Source of the DNA: an uncultured Desulfobacterium sp. | GTDB lineage: Bacteria; Desulfobacterota; Desulfobacteria; Desulfobacterales; Desulfobacteraceae | Direction of reading: 5' to 3' | NCBI GenBank assembly: GCA_937124525.1 | Contig: CAKZLA010000406.1 | Location: 1 to 17,016, forward strand | DNA length: 17,016 bases | In this document: piece by piece, positions 1 to 8,525 of the stretch | Position numbering within the stretch: the stretch's first letter is position 1 | How the letters are laid out: each line of letters begins with the position of its first letter | Notes under the pieces: model-generated | Told to the model about the DNA's origin: nothing | The model's database searches: none | The model's input: only the letters and a program-made list of their open reading frames with translations | Made by a program: the position numbers and the translations under genes

Positions 1-3000
1 AAGCCAGGCCATGGCCGTGCGGGGGGTGATGGGAAGCGGGACGCAAAGCCCCTGCCACCACAGGTCGATGATTTCATGGAAAAGCCCCGTTGCCGCCTTT
101 TTTTCCAGGGGAGCCAGCGTCACGATGCCATCCGGGGCCACAAGGTTGCTTGTTAAGGGCAAGCCCTTGGCACAGGCCAGCACATGCTTTACCCACGTAC
201 CGATAAAGGGTGTGAGACTGCTGGGGTCTCTTTTGGCATCCAGGATTTCGCGGGGAAAAACGCCCCCGCGGGCCGGGGATTTCCCGGAAAAAGGGGCCGT
301 TTTGCCGGGGGGGGGGGGGGCAGCTACCCTACCATTTTCTAATTTCGAACCTGATGAATCCGGAGAGGCTGAAGAATTTTGGGAATTTGGGAAACTTGGG
401 GAATCTGAGGAATCCGGAGAATCTGCGGTGTGAAGCCCATCTAAGAATCCTTCAAGTATTTTTCCCTGAAGAGGCCCTTTCTCCACACAAAACGATAAAT
501 CCCGGCCAGGGATTTCATGGGGCCAGGTGTTGCAAAGCCTCTCATTATAATCCACCATGGCCTCCACGGGATCTATCAGGGATGTCATGGCAAGTTGACC
601 AAAGCCTTTCATGGGAAGTTGTCCGGTGTTTAAAAGGCGATGGGCCGCTAAGGTCACCACCTGGTTTGCCCCCTCCGGGGCAACCGCCAGCCCCGCATCC
701 AGCAACTGGTTTTTTAATACATAGGGGGTAATTCCCTCCAGGGTAAAGGGCTCATCCCCGGCCGGAGACTGCCCCATGGCATCAAAATAAATGGACAACC
801 GTTGATGAAAGAAAAAATTCAAGGGACTTTTCATGAACTGGATCAAAGGCCTGATTCCAAGATTATCCAGGGGGACGGGGGGGACTGAAAGGGGAGCTTC
901 ATCCCCCAAAATAAATTCATCTGGCGCATCATCCGGCGCACTGGCAAAGCCATTCCTGTCCCTGGGTATTGATTGTTCCTGGTTTTCAAAAATTTCCCGC
1001 CATTCCCGGGCATAGGTAAAAAACGGGTTGTTCCTTTTTTCAGCAAAATATCGTTTACTGAAGGGCTGTAACGGATGTTCCAAGGTCAGATTCTGGGAAA
1101 CATCAGGTCCATGATTTTCCATGTCATGAGCGTCCATGTCATGATTTTCCAGTCCATGCTCTCCAACAACATCCGGGGTCTGGGAGGCATCCGTTTGGGG
1201 GTAAAGGGGATAAAGCTGCCACCCCGCTGACACATAATCCTGGAGCTGGGCCACCAACACAGATGGCGCTTTCAGGCTGTTGTCAACAACATCATGTCCA
1301 ATGTAGCTGATGTACAGGCAATTCCGGGCCGACAACAGGGCCTCCAGAAAAAGGTATCGGTCATCCTCCCGGCGGGAGCGGTCCCCGGGCCGATAAAACC
1401 CTTTGACTGACATAAGATCAAAGTCCATGGCCACCCGGCTGCGGGGATACTCCCCATCGTTCATGCCCAAAAGGCACACCACTTTAAAAGGGATGGCCCG
1501 CATGGGCATCATGGTGCAAAAATTCACCATCCCGGCCAGGAATCGCTGGGAGGTACTGGAATCAGTCATGGCAGCCATGACATGGTCCCGCACCACGGGT
1601 AGATCCAAGTCGGAATCAAAATCCGCACTGTCACAGGCCGCTTCCCAAGCCACAAGCACATCATTCACATGGGAAAAAAACAGACGATCACCACTATCCC
1701 CGGGTAGAAAAAAAAGCTGGATCAACTCCCGGATGCGCTGGCACCACACTTCCGGAGATGCCGGTGTCGTGACCGTTTGCCACAGCGTTTCCAAGGCCCC
1801 CATAAAATCCGTCACCCCCCCCACCAGGGCTGCACTGAGGCCACCGATTTCATCATAGGGTTCAATGCCGTTCCAGGCAAAACCGTTTCCCACGGCATAG
1901 CCCAACATCATCCGGCGAAGTCCAAAATCCCAGGTATTATTCTCCAGATCAGGTGGCAGATCAAAGGCCTTGCGGTGGGCGCTGTTAAGACCCCAACAGA
2001 TACCAGCTCCCTCCATCCATAGTTTCAATAAAGGTAGATCCATGGGCTTGATGTTAAAGCGGCAACCCAGGGCAGGCACCTCCACAAGGGCCATGATATC
2101 TGAGATGGTCATGCGAAGCTGGGGAAGATTTAGCAGGCTTTCCAGGGCCTTTAACAGGGGCCGGTAAGCGTTGTCAGGCCCATCGGCAATGGAAAAGGGA
2201 ATGAACCGTTCATCTGCCATGGTCACATTGCCAAACACCGCCTGGATATGGCAGGCATATACATCAATGTCCGGGGTCATGACAATGACATCCCTGGGAC
2301 AAAGGTCCGGCATCTGCTCAAAAAAATTCAGCAGCTGATCCTGGAGAATTTCCACCTCCCGCTGGCGGCTGTGGGCCAGGTGAAACTGAATGGATCGATC
2401 CGTGGGGGAAAGTGGTTGTTTGTCAGCAGAAGAGGCGGGCAAGGCCGTGAGATCCAGCACGTTCTGCTGCACCTGCATGAGCAGGGTTCCCCGGGCATCA
2501 GAAGAGTGATTATCCTGATTGTCCAGATTATCCCCATTGTCCTGACCCCCAGGGGAAATGATATCCCGGAACAGATCAATCTGGGAAAATCGATCCTGGT
2601 AGGTTTCCGGCTGATCATAGCGGTACAAAAGTCCGATATAGTCCCGACCCTGCTTTCCCCAGGTGGCAAGCAACGGGTTCACATGCTGATGAAGGAGATC
2701 GGGGTCCAGGTCACCTGGCATTGTCCCGGATCTGCCATGGCGGGCCTGTTCAATCTTAAAAAGCTCCCGGTCCTCAATGATGTCTGCCCAATAATGGCGA
2801 CAGGGGTTATGGACAAACAAAAGTATCTGGCAATGGGCCGACAATACATCCAGGGCTTCCAATACCTGGGCTGGCAAAGAACATATGCCAAACACGATCA
2901 CCCGCCGGGGCAATCCGGAAAAAGGTGTCTGGGAGTCCCTGGCCGCCGTTAAAAAACGGCCATGGAGATCGGCCCGGCCGGTGAATCTGAGCTCCGGGGA

Positions 3001-3582
3001 AATATCTTCATGGACCCGTCGCCACAACGCCGCCTGCCATGCCTGTTCCTGGGGCAGTTCCACCCAGTCACCCTTACAGGTGACAAGGCCATCCCTCCCA
3101 TCTTGCCAGGCTGTCAACCAGTCAGCCCGGTACACCTGGTATTGATCAAAAAGAGCTGCCAGGTGAAAGGCCAGTTGGTATCTTTTCCGGGAATCTTCAT
3201 CATCGGCAAGAAACCGGGTGAGCACGGAAAAAACAGGATCATCCCCCAGCTGGGTCAACAGACGCATGAGACGCCAGGTCAATCGCTCCCGGTCAAAGGG
3301 GGAGGCATGGGGCACACCCTTGTCACCCAGAACGGCCCGGTAAGCCTGCCACATAAATCGACCGGGGAGCAAAAATTCAAGCCCGGCACCAATGCCACAG
3401 CCTTCATCCGAGGCCAGGGAAAGCTTCATCCACTGGGCCATGCCGTTGCTCTGGACAATGAAGCACTCTTTTTCCAGGGGGGCAACAGGATAACGACCAA
3501 TCCACTCCACAACCACGTCACGCAAATCTTCCACATGGTTTGCATGGATGATGGAAAGACCCGGGGGAAAGGGTTCTATCAT
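1..3582 (-). CDS. recC: Exodeoxyribonuclease V subunit RecC (partial, C-terminus off the left edge)
   Basis: RecC is the scaffold and Chi-recognition subunit of RecBCD, which resects and repairs double-strand breaks in the cytoplasm. The frame is open from an ATG at 3582 to base 1, 1194 codons without a stop. Segments matching E. coli RecC, from memory: SNGMAQWMKLSLA near residue 50, NPLLATWGKQGRDYIGLL near 300, VVCLLGMNDGEYPRSR near 700, GDRSRREDDRYLFLEAL near 725, and late in the fragment WVKHVLACAKG then a stretch ending TAMAWL. About 80 C-terminal residues should lie beyond the edge, so the protein would be near 1270 residues against 1122 in E. coli. The excess includes a His/Met/Asp-rich insert (about 809-826) and a Ser/Asp/Pro-rich insert (about 1051-1092) ending in four prolines encoded by 14 consecutive C of the coding strand. 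The start lies one base after the stop of the GAF gene, so translational coupling is likely. recB and recD are not in view and could lie to the left. Confidence 0.93.
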   Translation of the reverse strand, partial: MIEPFPPGLSIIHANHVEDLRDVVVEWIGRYPVAPLEKECFIVQSNGMAQWMKLSLASDEGCGIGAGLEFLLPGRFMWQAYRAVLGDKGVPHASPFDRERLTWRLMRLLTQLGDDPVFSVLTRFLADDEDSRKRYQLAFHLAALFDQYQVYRADWLTAWQDGRDGLVTCKGDWVELPQEQAWQAALWRRVHEDISPELRFTGRADLHGRFLTAARDSQTPFSGLPRRVIVFGICSLPAQVLEALDVLSAHCQILLFVHNPCRHYWADIIEDRELFKIEQARHGRSGTMPGDLDPDLLHQHVNPLLATWGKQGRDYIGLLYRYDQPETYQDRFSQIDLFRDIISPGGQDNGDNLDNQDNHSSDARGTLLMQVQQNVLDLTALPASSADKQPLSPTDRSIQFHLAHSRQREVEILQDQLLNFFEQMPDLCPRDVIVMTPDIDVYACHIQAVFGNVTMADERFIPFSIADGPDNAYRPLLKALESLLNLPQLRMTISDIMALVEVPALGCRFNIKPMDLPLLKLWMEGAGICWGLNSAHRKAFDLPPDLENNTWDFGLRRMMLGYAVGNGFAWNGIEPYDEIGGLSAALVGGVTDFMGALETLWQTVTTPASPEVWCQRIRELIQLFFLPGDSGDRLFFSHVNDVLVAWEAACDSADFDSDLDLPVVRDHVMAAMTDSSTSQRFLAGMVNFCTMMPMRAIPFKVVCLLGMNDGEYPRSRVAMDFDLMSVKGFYRPGDRSRREDDRYLFLEALLSARNCLYISYIGHDVVDNSLKAPSVLVAQLQDYVSAGWQLYPLYPQTDASQTPDVVGEHGLENHDMDAHDMENHGPDVSQNLTLEHPLQPFSKRYFAEKRNNPFFTYAREWREIFENQEQSIPRDRNGFASAPDDAPDEFILGDEAPLSVPPVPLDNLGIRPLIQFMKSPLNFFFHQRLSIYFDAMGQSPAGDEPFTLEGITPYVLKNQLLDAGLAVAPEGANQVVTLAAHRLLNTGQLPMKGFGQLAMTSLIDPVEAMVDYNERLCNTWPHEIPGRDLSFCVEKGPLQGKILEGFLDGLHTADSPDSSDSPSFPNSQNSSASPDSSGSKLENGRVAAPPPPGKTAPFSGKSPARGGVFPREILDAKRDPSSLTPFIGTWVKHVLACAKGLPLTSNLVAPDGIVTLAPLEKKAATGLFHEIIDLWWQGLCVPLPITPRTAMAWL
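302..432 (-). repeat. Low-complexity insert in recC with a 14-base homopolymer
   Basis: Within recC, bases 346-427 consist of degenerate repeats of about 9 bases encoding SPDSSDSPSFPNSQNSS and a second SPDSS. They are followed by a run of 14 G on the plus strand (307-320). The coding strand reads GCC then four CCC codons then GGC, so the tract is in frame as given. The insert lies in the C-terminal, nuclease-like part of RecC: sequence on its far side (WVKHVLACAKG) still resembles the RecC C-terminus. Recalled E. coli RecC has no such insert at this place. Confidence 0.8.
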
Positions 3583-3583
3583 G

Positions 3584-5929
3584 TCAATTACTCATTTTCA
3601 TGGGAATCACGTTGTCCTTGCGGTTTTGAGCCAGATTCACCGGCACCCGAAATGCCTTGAGCCCCCTGACATCGGGAAGATCTTCCAGTTCCAGGGCCTC
3701 CAGGTCATCGTGAAATTTTTTACGACTCACCAGGTATTCAATGTGTTGGCGAAGTTGTCTTCCCTCCAGAGGATTTGAGTACACCACGGCAATTTTACCC
3801 GGCTGGGTGAGCCGCTGCCCTGTTCCTTTGACCAGGGCTTTGTCAATGCGGGATTTAATAATCTCCTGGCGGACATCATAGGCACCGTCCACATCAAAGC
3901 GTTTTTCATCAAACCGGAACCGAATGGATAAAGGCGTGTGATTCACCAGAATAAGATGCCCTGCATCCAGGGGAAGGGGCAGATCAGGTTTAACGGATTC
4001 CAGCTCCCGGACAAGGCCCCAGGCCACCTGGAGTTGCCACAGGGTCATATTTTTTACATGAAAAGAGGCCAGTCGCTGATCCTTCATCATGGATGCCCCG
4101 ATGTACATCATATAATCCACCCCGTCGGTCTGGTGTTTTTCAAAATAATGGGGAAAGGAGGATTGTATCTCCTGATCTGCCTTCTCCAGGTACCGGGACA
4201 AGCCATCATTAATGATGGAAACGCTGTTCTCATAGGCCTTTCGTTTTTCATAAACAGTGCCGGTATCGGGGTCCAGGGCATTTTTGTAGGCCTGGATGGC
4301 CTTGTGAATATCGGTATTTACCTCCATTAACTCATCAAATACCGGGGCCACCTTATGCGTCAAAAAGAAGAACATGGCAAATTCATCACCGGACTGAATT
4401 CCCGAGGATGTCAGGGTGTTAATCCGGGTTTCAATACCGTGTTCATAGGCTTTTAAAAGGGGCCAGGAACGATGCCGGGTCCCCAGGCTCATCACCTTGT
4501 GGGCCAATTTCAGCTGTTTTTTTAAATCCAGTTCAATGGCCCGGTTCCGGGCAGAGGAAGAGTTTTTAATATCCACCTGGCCATAAAAGGGAATGACATC
4601 TTTAAAAATAATGGGTTCCATCTCCGATGGTTTTCCCCTTCGCAGACGCTCCATGTGATTGATGGCCGCCTGTTCAAACCGCCATTCCACCGAAGGATGC
4701 ACAGCCGTGCATTTTTCTTTTATAAGGGTTTGCACGGTTTTGTTCATCTCATCCAGTCCCCGTTTCAGGGCCACGGAAAAAATGGGGGTGACCTGTTGCA
4801 GCAGCTGGGCATCCACGGCATTGAGGTCATTGGCCTCCGGGGTGAAAATTTCAAGCACCCCAATGGTGTCTCCCTGGAATATCAGAGAGGTCAGCAGCAT
4901 GGACCGGACACCAGCTGAAATGGCCATGGTCTCCACAGGCACAGGATGGGGTCGAAGGGAAAGATCCGGCACCCTCAGCACCGATGCCTGGTGCACTGCC
5001 TCCATCCACACAGAGCCTTGCAGTTCTTCCAGGGAAAGGTGATCAGAATTGGCAAAAAGACAATTAATGGTTTCATGGCAGTCACTCTTGATTTTCAGCA
5101 CCCGGTCATTGTGAATAGCACCGATACCTATGCGCAGCTGGGGTTTTTCAAAAAGGACCTTAAGACTCAGCTCCAGTTTTCGGATGCCCTCCGGCGAAAA
5201 AATAGATCCCTGGTCAATGAGCTGGCTTTCAAGGGAGGAAACAATGGCAGGTCGGGTAACATCCAGTGCCCTTGCAATGGTAAATCCGGACAATAAAAAG
5301 GCTTTGGGATCAATGTATTGCTCCAGAAATTTAACATCCATCATGTTGTCACGGATTTCATCCCGTTGGGCCGGGGTCAATACCGGTGGTGTCCCAAGGG
5401 GGGTTACATCCACAAATTGAAAATCAAATTCAATGCGATAGTACCGATCCAGTCCGGTTTCTTCATGGCTGACAATACGTACGGCTGCCATTTCCGGGGT
5501 AAATTTTAAATCATAAATTCTGTCAAGAATAAGAAAAAAAATCCGAAGACGGTGATTTTGAGAGACAAATCCGGGGTGTTTCTCCCCGGATCTTCCTAAA
5601 ATAAACCGATCCTTGCGGATAAAAAGTTGCTCAAATCCCGGGGAGAAGTAAAATGGATCAAATGCACAGGGCGCAATGGCCCCGGCAATTGCATTTTTAA
5701 AGGAAGCCGGGGCAAAAACGGCGGTCATAAGGAGTTGGATAATGTCTTGATGTGCTTTCAAAAATTCCGAATCATGGACATTCTCCTCAAAATTGGGAAC
5801 CTGGTCCATTTTCTCTCTGATCCGTTCATACATGTCTGCCATGTGGGAACAATTTTCCACCAGGTTATTTTCCCAGAATGCCATGAGTGGCTGCAGGCTG
5901 ATTTGCGATTTTACGTCTTTTAACATCAT
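3584..5929 (-). CDS. Large GAF-domain protein of uncharacterised family
   Basis: I know no assigned function for this 781-residue protein. Residues about 1-245 are mostly helical with no domain I recognise. About 255-395 reads as a GAF sensor domain (VRSMLLTSLIFQGDTIGVLEIF near 341-362), which usually binds a small ligand or acts as a dimer. About 400-781 is a long helical region with two conspicuous blocks: VIPFYGQVDIKNSSSARNRA (about 445-464) and, near the end, YDVRQEIIKSRIDKALVKGT followed by RLTQPGKIAVVYS. From memory these blocks occur in large GAF proteins of Bacteroidota, so this seems to be a distinct, wider family. There are no transmembrane segments and no kinase, GGDEF or HTH domain that I can see. 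I chose the ATG at 5929 because an AAAGGGAG ribosome site precedes it by 5 bases; the ATG at 5956 is abutted by its only GGGG, too close to act. It lies between patB (63 bases upstream) and recC (1 base downstream), probably one transcript. Confidence 0.85.
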   Translation of the reverse strand: MMLKDVKSQISLQPLMAFWENNLVENCSHMADMYERIREKMDQVPNFEENVHDSEFLKAHQDIIQLLMTAVFAPASFKNAIAGAIAPCAFDPFYFSPGFEQLFIRKDRFILGRSGEKHPGFVSQNHRLRIFFLILDRIYDLKFTPEMAAVRIVSHEETGLDRYYRIEFDFQFVDVTPLGTPPVLTPAQRDEIRDNMMDVKFLEQYIDPKAFLLSGFTIARALDVTRPAIVSSLESQLIDQGSIFSPEGIRKLELSLKVLFEKPQLRIGIGAIHNDRVLKIKSDCHETINCLFANSDHLSLEELQGSVWMEAVHQASVLRVPDLSLRPHPVPVETMAISAGVRSMLLTSLIFQGDTIGVLEIFTPEANDLNAVDAQLLQQVTPIFSVALKRGLDEMNKTVQTLIKEKCTAVHPSVEWRFEQAAINHMERLRRGKPSEMEPIIFKDVIPFYGQVDIKNSSSARNRAIELDLKKQLKLAHKVMSLGTRHRSWPLLKAYEHGIETRINTLTSSGIQSGDEFAMFFFLTHKVAPVFDELMEVNTDIHKAIQAYKNALDPDTGTVYEKRKAYENSVSIINDGLSRYLEKADQEIQSSFPHYFEKHQTDGVDYMMYIGASMMKDQRLASFHVKNMTLWQLQVAWGLVRELESVKPDLPLPLDAGHLILVNHTPLSIRFRFDEKRFDVDGAYDVRQEIIKSRIDKALVKGTGQRLTQPGKIAVVYSNPLEGRQLRQHIEYLVSRKKFHDDLEALELEDLPDVRGLKAFRVPVNLAQNRKDNVIPMKMSN

Positions 5930-5992
5930 GCCATCTCCCTTTTTTTGTTTGACCATCCCCTTTTAATTTATATTTCCAAAAATAATGAGCAC

Positions 5993-7135
5993 TTAACCTA
6001 TTTTGTCAACGGCCCGCTCCATGCGATCCAACCCCTGTTTCAGGGTGGCCATGGGACAGCCAAAATTCAGCCGCACATACCCGTTGGCACCAAAGGTCGC
6101 CCCATCATTGAGCCCCACACCCATGGATTCAAAATAAACGGCCGGGTTTTCAACGTTCAATGCGGTTGCGTCAATCCAGGCAAGGTAGGTGGAAGAGATA
6201 GGTTTTATGGAAAGTCCCTTCATCTGGTTGATGCGCTGGTATACATAATCACGATTTATTTTCAAATATTGAATCAGGGCGGCCAGCCACTCCTCCCCGG
6301 ATTCAAAGGCGGCCCGGGTGGCCACAAGCCCCATGCAGTTGACATGGGGAAGAAGGCCCCGGCTGAACGCCTGGAATTTTTTTCGCAGAGCCCCATTGGA
6401 AATCACGGCAAAGGAGCAGCTCAAGCCCGGGATGTTAAAGGTTTTGCTTGGGGCCATAAGGGTGATGGTCTGGTCCGGGGCCTTGGGGTCGCACATCCAT
6501 GTGGGGCAATGACATGCATCTTCATCCAGGATAAAATCCGCATGGATTTCATCGGAAAGCAGCAGGATATCATGGTCATGGCAAATGTTCACCAGGCGGG
6601 AAAGTTCCTTCTTTGTAAAAATAGTCCCACAGGGATTATAGGGACTGCAAAGGATAAAAATGCGGGTTTTCCCGGTGATGGCCCGTTCTATGCCTTTAAA
6701 ATCAAAGACATATCGATCATTTTCCAACACCATGGGGACTTTAATGCAGGTTTTCCCGGAGTTGCCCGGGGCTGCCAGGAACGGCGGGTACACCGGCGTT
6801 GTTGTTATGATATCATCCCCGGGATCACTAAAGGCATGGCACATGGCATTGATGCCGCTGACAAGACCCGGCAGCCAAACAATCCAGGAAGGATCAATTT
6901 CCCAGTCAAAGCATCTTTGTAAGCGGTTTACCACCACAGCTTCCAGTTCTCGGTCCGGACCGGGATATCCATAGATGCCATGGTTAACCCGATCCTGCAG
7001 GGCCTGGGTCACCGCCGGGGGGACTTTGAAATCCATGTCCGCCACCCACATGGGAATTACATCCTGTCCCTGGTATCTATCCCACTTTTCACCGCCGGTT
7101 CCCCGGCGGTCAATTATCTCATCAAAATCAAACAT
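5993..7135 (-). CDS. patB: PatB/MalY-type PLP-dependent C-S lyase (cystathionine beta-lyase)
   Basis: A fold-type I PLP enzyme, 380 residues, the usual length for MalY/PatB. These cleave the C-S bond of cystathionine or cysteine, giving homocysteine or sulfide, pyruvate and ammonia; some act on other cysteine conjugates or as aminotransferases. The family opening is clear: FDEIIDRRGTGGEKWDRY then VIPMWVADMDFKVPPAV (residues 3-43). Also visible are SPYNPCG (164-170), SDEIHADF with the cofactor Asp (194-201), the Schiff-base lysine K231 in APSKTFNIPGLSCSF, and R355 in YVRLNFGCP for the substrate carboxylate. AAGGAG lies 9 bases before the ATG at 7135. It is divergent from the MFS gene across 193 bases and is first in a possible unit with the GAF gene and recC. 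A plain aminotransferase role cannot be excluded; the symbol denotes the family. Confidence 0.9.
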   Translation of the reverse strand: MFDFDEIIDRRGTGGEKWDRYQGQDVIPMWVADMDFKVPPAVTQALQDRVNHGIYGYPGPDRELEAVVVNRLQRCFDWEIDPSWIVWLPGLVSGINAMCHAFSDPGDDIITTTPVYPPFLAAPGNSGKTCIKVPMVLENDRYVFDFKGIERAITGKTRIFILCSPYNPCGTIFTKKELSRLVNICHDHDILLLSDEIHADFILDEDACHCPTWMCDPKAPDQTITLMAPSKTFNIPGLSCSFAVISNGALRKKFQAFSRGLLPHVNCMGLVATRAAFESGEEWLAALIQYLKINRDYVYQRINQMKGLSIKPISSTYLAWIDATALNVENPAVYFESMGVGLNDGATFGANGYVRLNFGCPMATLKQGLDRMERAVDKIG

Positions 7136-7328
7136 TAAAACGGCTCCTTACTTTTTCACTTGCACATTCATTGAGAATCTGAGATTTACAATGTTTTCAC
7201 AGAACCAACGATTTTCCCTACGGATGTAGCACATTTACCACCGCTTCTGCAATGGATAAACCGTTACAGAAAAAGCCGATTCCAGCCCTGTAAAGCCGGA
7301 AGAATCAACCATATATAACGAGGATTCC
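7136..7328. promoter_or_regulatory. Divergent intergenic region between patB and the MFS gene
   Basis: These 193 bases must carry promoters for both divergent genes. TTACAG and CTGTAA form a 6-bp inverted repeat separated by 18 bases (about 7264-7293), and AAAGCCG occurs twice about 20 bases apart in the same place. An AT-rich TATATAA block sits just before the MFS ribosome site. I see no clean -35/-10 pair and no -24/-12 promoter. The placement fits shared control, but no specific regulator can be named. Confidence 0.35.
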
Positions 7329-8498
7329 ATGAAAAAAAACTTGCTTAAAAACCCCATGTACATTTATCTGATGCTCCTTGTCATTGCATCCACCGCAGGT
7401 CTGCACGTATGGCGCAGCCTTTTTGACAATTTTGCCGTGAATATTATCCATCTGGACGGGGGCCATGTGGGGGTTCTGCAATCGGTGCGGGAATTTCCAG
7501 GCTTTCTCTCCCTTCTGGTGGTATACCTTCTTTTGATCATCAAAGAGCATCGTCTATCGGCCCTGTCCTTGATTATCATGGGCCTTGGGGTGGGGGCCAC
7601 GGGCCTGTTCCCCACCTTTTATGGATTGATGTTCACCACCTTGCTCATGAGTTTTGGCTTCCACTACTTTGAAACCACCAACCAGTCCCTGACCCTGCAA
7701 TATTTTGATACCCAGACCGCCCCCATTGTGTTTGGTAAACTTCGAAGCCTTGCGGCCTTGAGTAACATTGTGGCGGGAATGCTTGTATTTCTGGCTGCCC
7801 CCTATTTTTCCTACACCGGGCTTTATCTCATGGCCGGTGGGGGGATGCTGGCCATTGGGTTTTATGCCCTCACCCGGAATCCCACGGATAAATTCCTGCC
7901 CCCCCAGCGAAAGGACATGATCTTTAAAAAAAGATACTGGCTTTTTTATCTACTGACCTTCATGGCCGGGGCCAGACGTCAGATTTTCACATCCTTTGCT
8001 GTGTTTTTGTTGGTGAAAAAATTTCAGTTCTCCATCCGGGAAATTGTCATTCTGTTCATGGTGAACAATATCATCAATTATTTTTTAAGCCCGTTCATTG
8101 GCAGGTGCATTGTAAAATATGGGGAAAGAAAGGTGCTCTCTCTGGAGTACTTCAGCCTGATCTTTATTTTTGTTGCCTATGCGGTGGTGGATTCTAAACT
8201 TGTGGTGGCGTTTCTTTATATTGCTGATCACATTTTTTTTAATTTTGCCATTGCCATTCGGACATTTTTCCAGAAAATTGCATCCCCGGAAGATATTGCC
8301 CCCAGCATGGCCGTGGGGTTTACCATTAATCACATTGCCGCTGTGGTGCTGCCGGTGATCGGGGGACTTTTGTGGATTGTGGATTATCGGATTCCCTTTC
8401 TGGGGGGGGCTCTCCTGAGTTTTGTGTCTCTTATGTTGGTGCAACAGATTAATGGGCAGTTGGCCATGAATCAGTCTGATTCCCGGAACAATTTGTGA
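7329..8498 (+). CDS. Major facilitator superfamily transporter
   Basis: A 389-residue inner-membrane protein with about 12 hydrophobic segments in two halves, joined by a basic central loop (LTRNPTDKFLPPQRKDMIFKK, about 185-205), which is the MFS layout and the usual size. No signature lets me name the substrate. FETTNQSLTLQYFD in the first half and FMAGARRQIFTSFAVF at the start of the second look like positions that could face the channel. The start ATG is preceded by ACGAGGA 5 bases upstream. It is divergent from patB, which suggests, but does not show, a link to sulfur amino acids or the product of that enzyme. It ends 27 bases before the convergent end of tdh, with no stem-loop terminator between them. 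Confidence 0.82.
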   Translation: MKKNLLKNPMYIYLMLLVIASTAGLHVWRSLFDNFAVNIIHLDGGHVGVLQSVREFPGFLSLLVVYLLLIIKEHRLSALSLIIMGLGVGATGLFPTFYGLMFTTLLMSFGFHYFETTNQSLTLQYFDTQTAPIVFGKLRSLAALSNIVAGMLVFLAAPYFSYTGLYLMAGGGMLAIGFYALTRNPTDKFLPPQRKDMIFKKRYWLFYLLTFMAGARRQIFTSFAVFLLVKKFQFSIREIVILFMVNNIINYFLSPFIGRCIVKYGERKVLSLEYFSLIFIFVAYAVVDSKLVVAFLYIADHIFFNFAIAIRTFFQKIASPEDIAPSMAVGFTINHIAAVVLPVIGGLLWIVDYRIPFLGGALLSFVSLMLVQQINGQLAMNQSDSRNNL

Positions 8499-8525
8499 TC
8501 ACCCCCCCAAATGTACCATGGAGGA

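Noticed and set aside
1105..1170. CRISPR-like or regulatory repeat
   Set aside because: The repeat is short, in frame and inside recC coding sequence, so it is a coding expansion.
2248..3660. Plus-strand open frames of 234 and 232 codons
   Set aside because: They lie antisense to recC, whose minus-strand frame is continuous and carries recognisable RecC segments; their own translations show no domain.
5945..6922. Plus-strand open frame of 325 codons
   Set aside because: Antisense to patB, which has all PLP-enzyme landmarks; the plus-strand product has no recognisable motif and no credible ribosome site.
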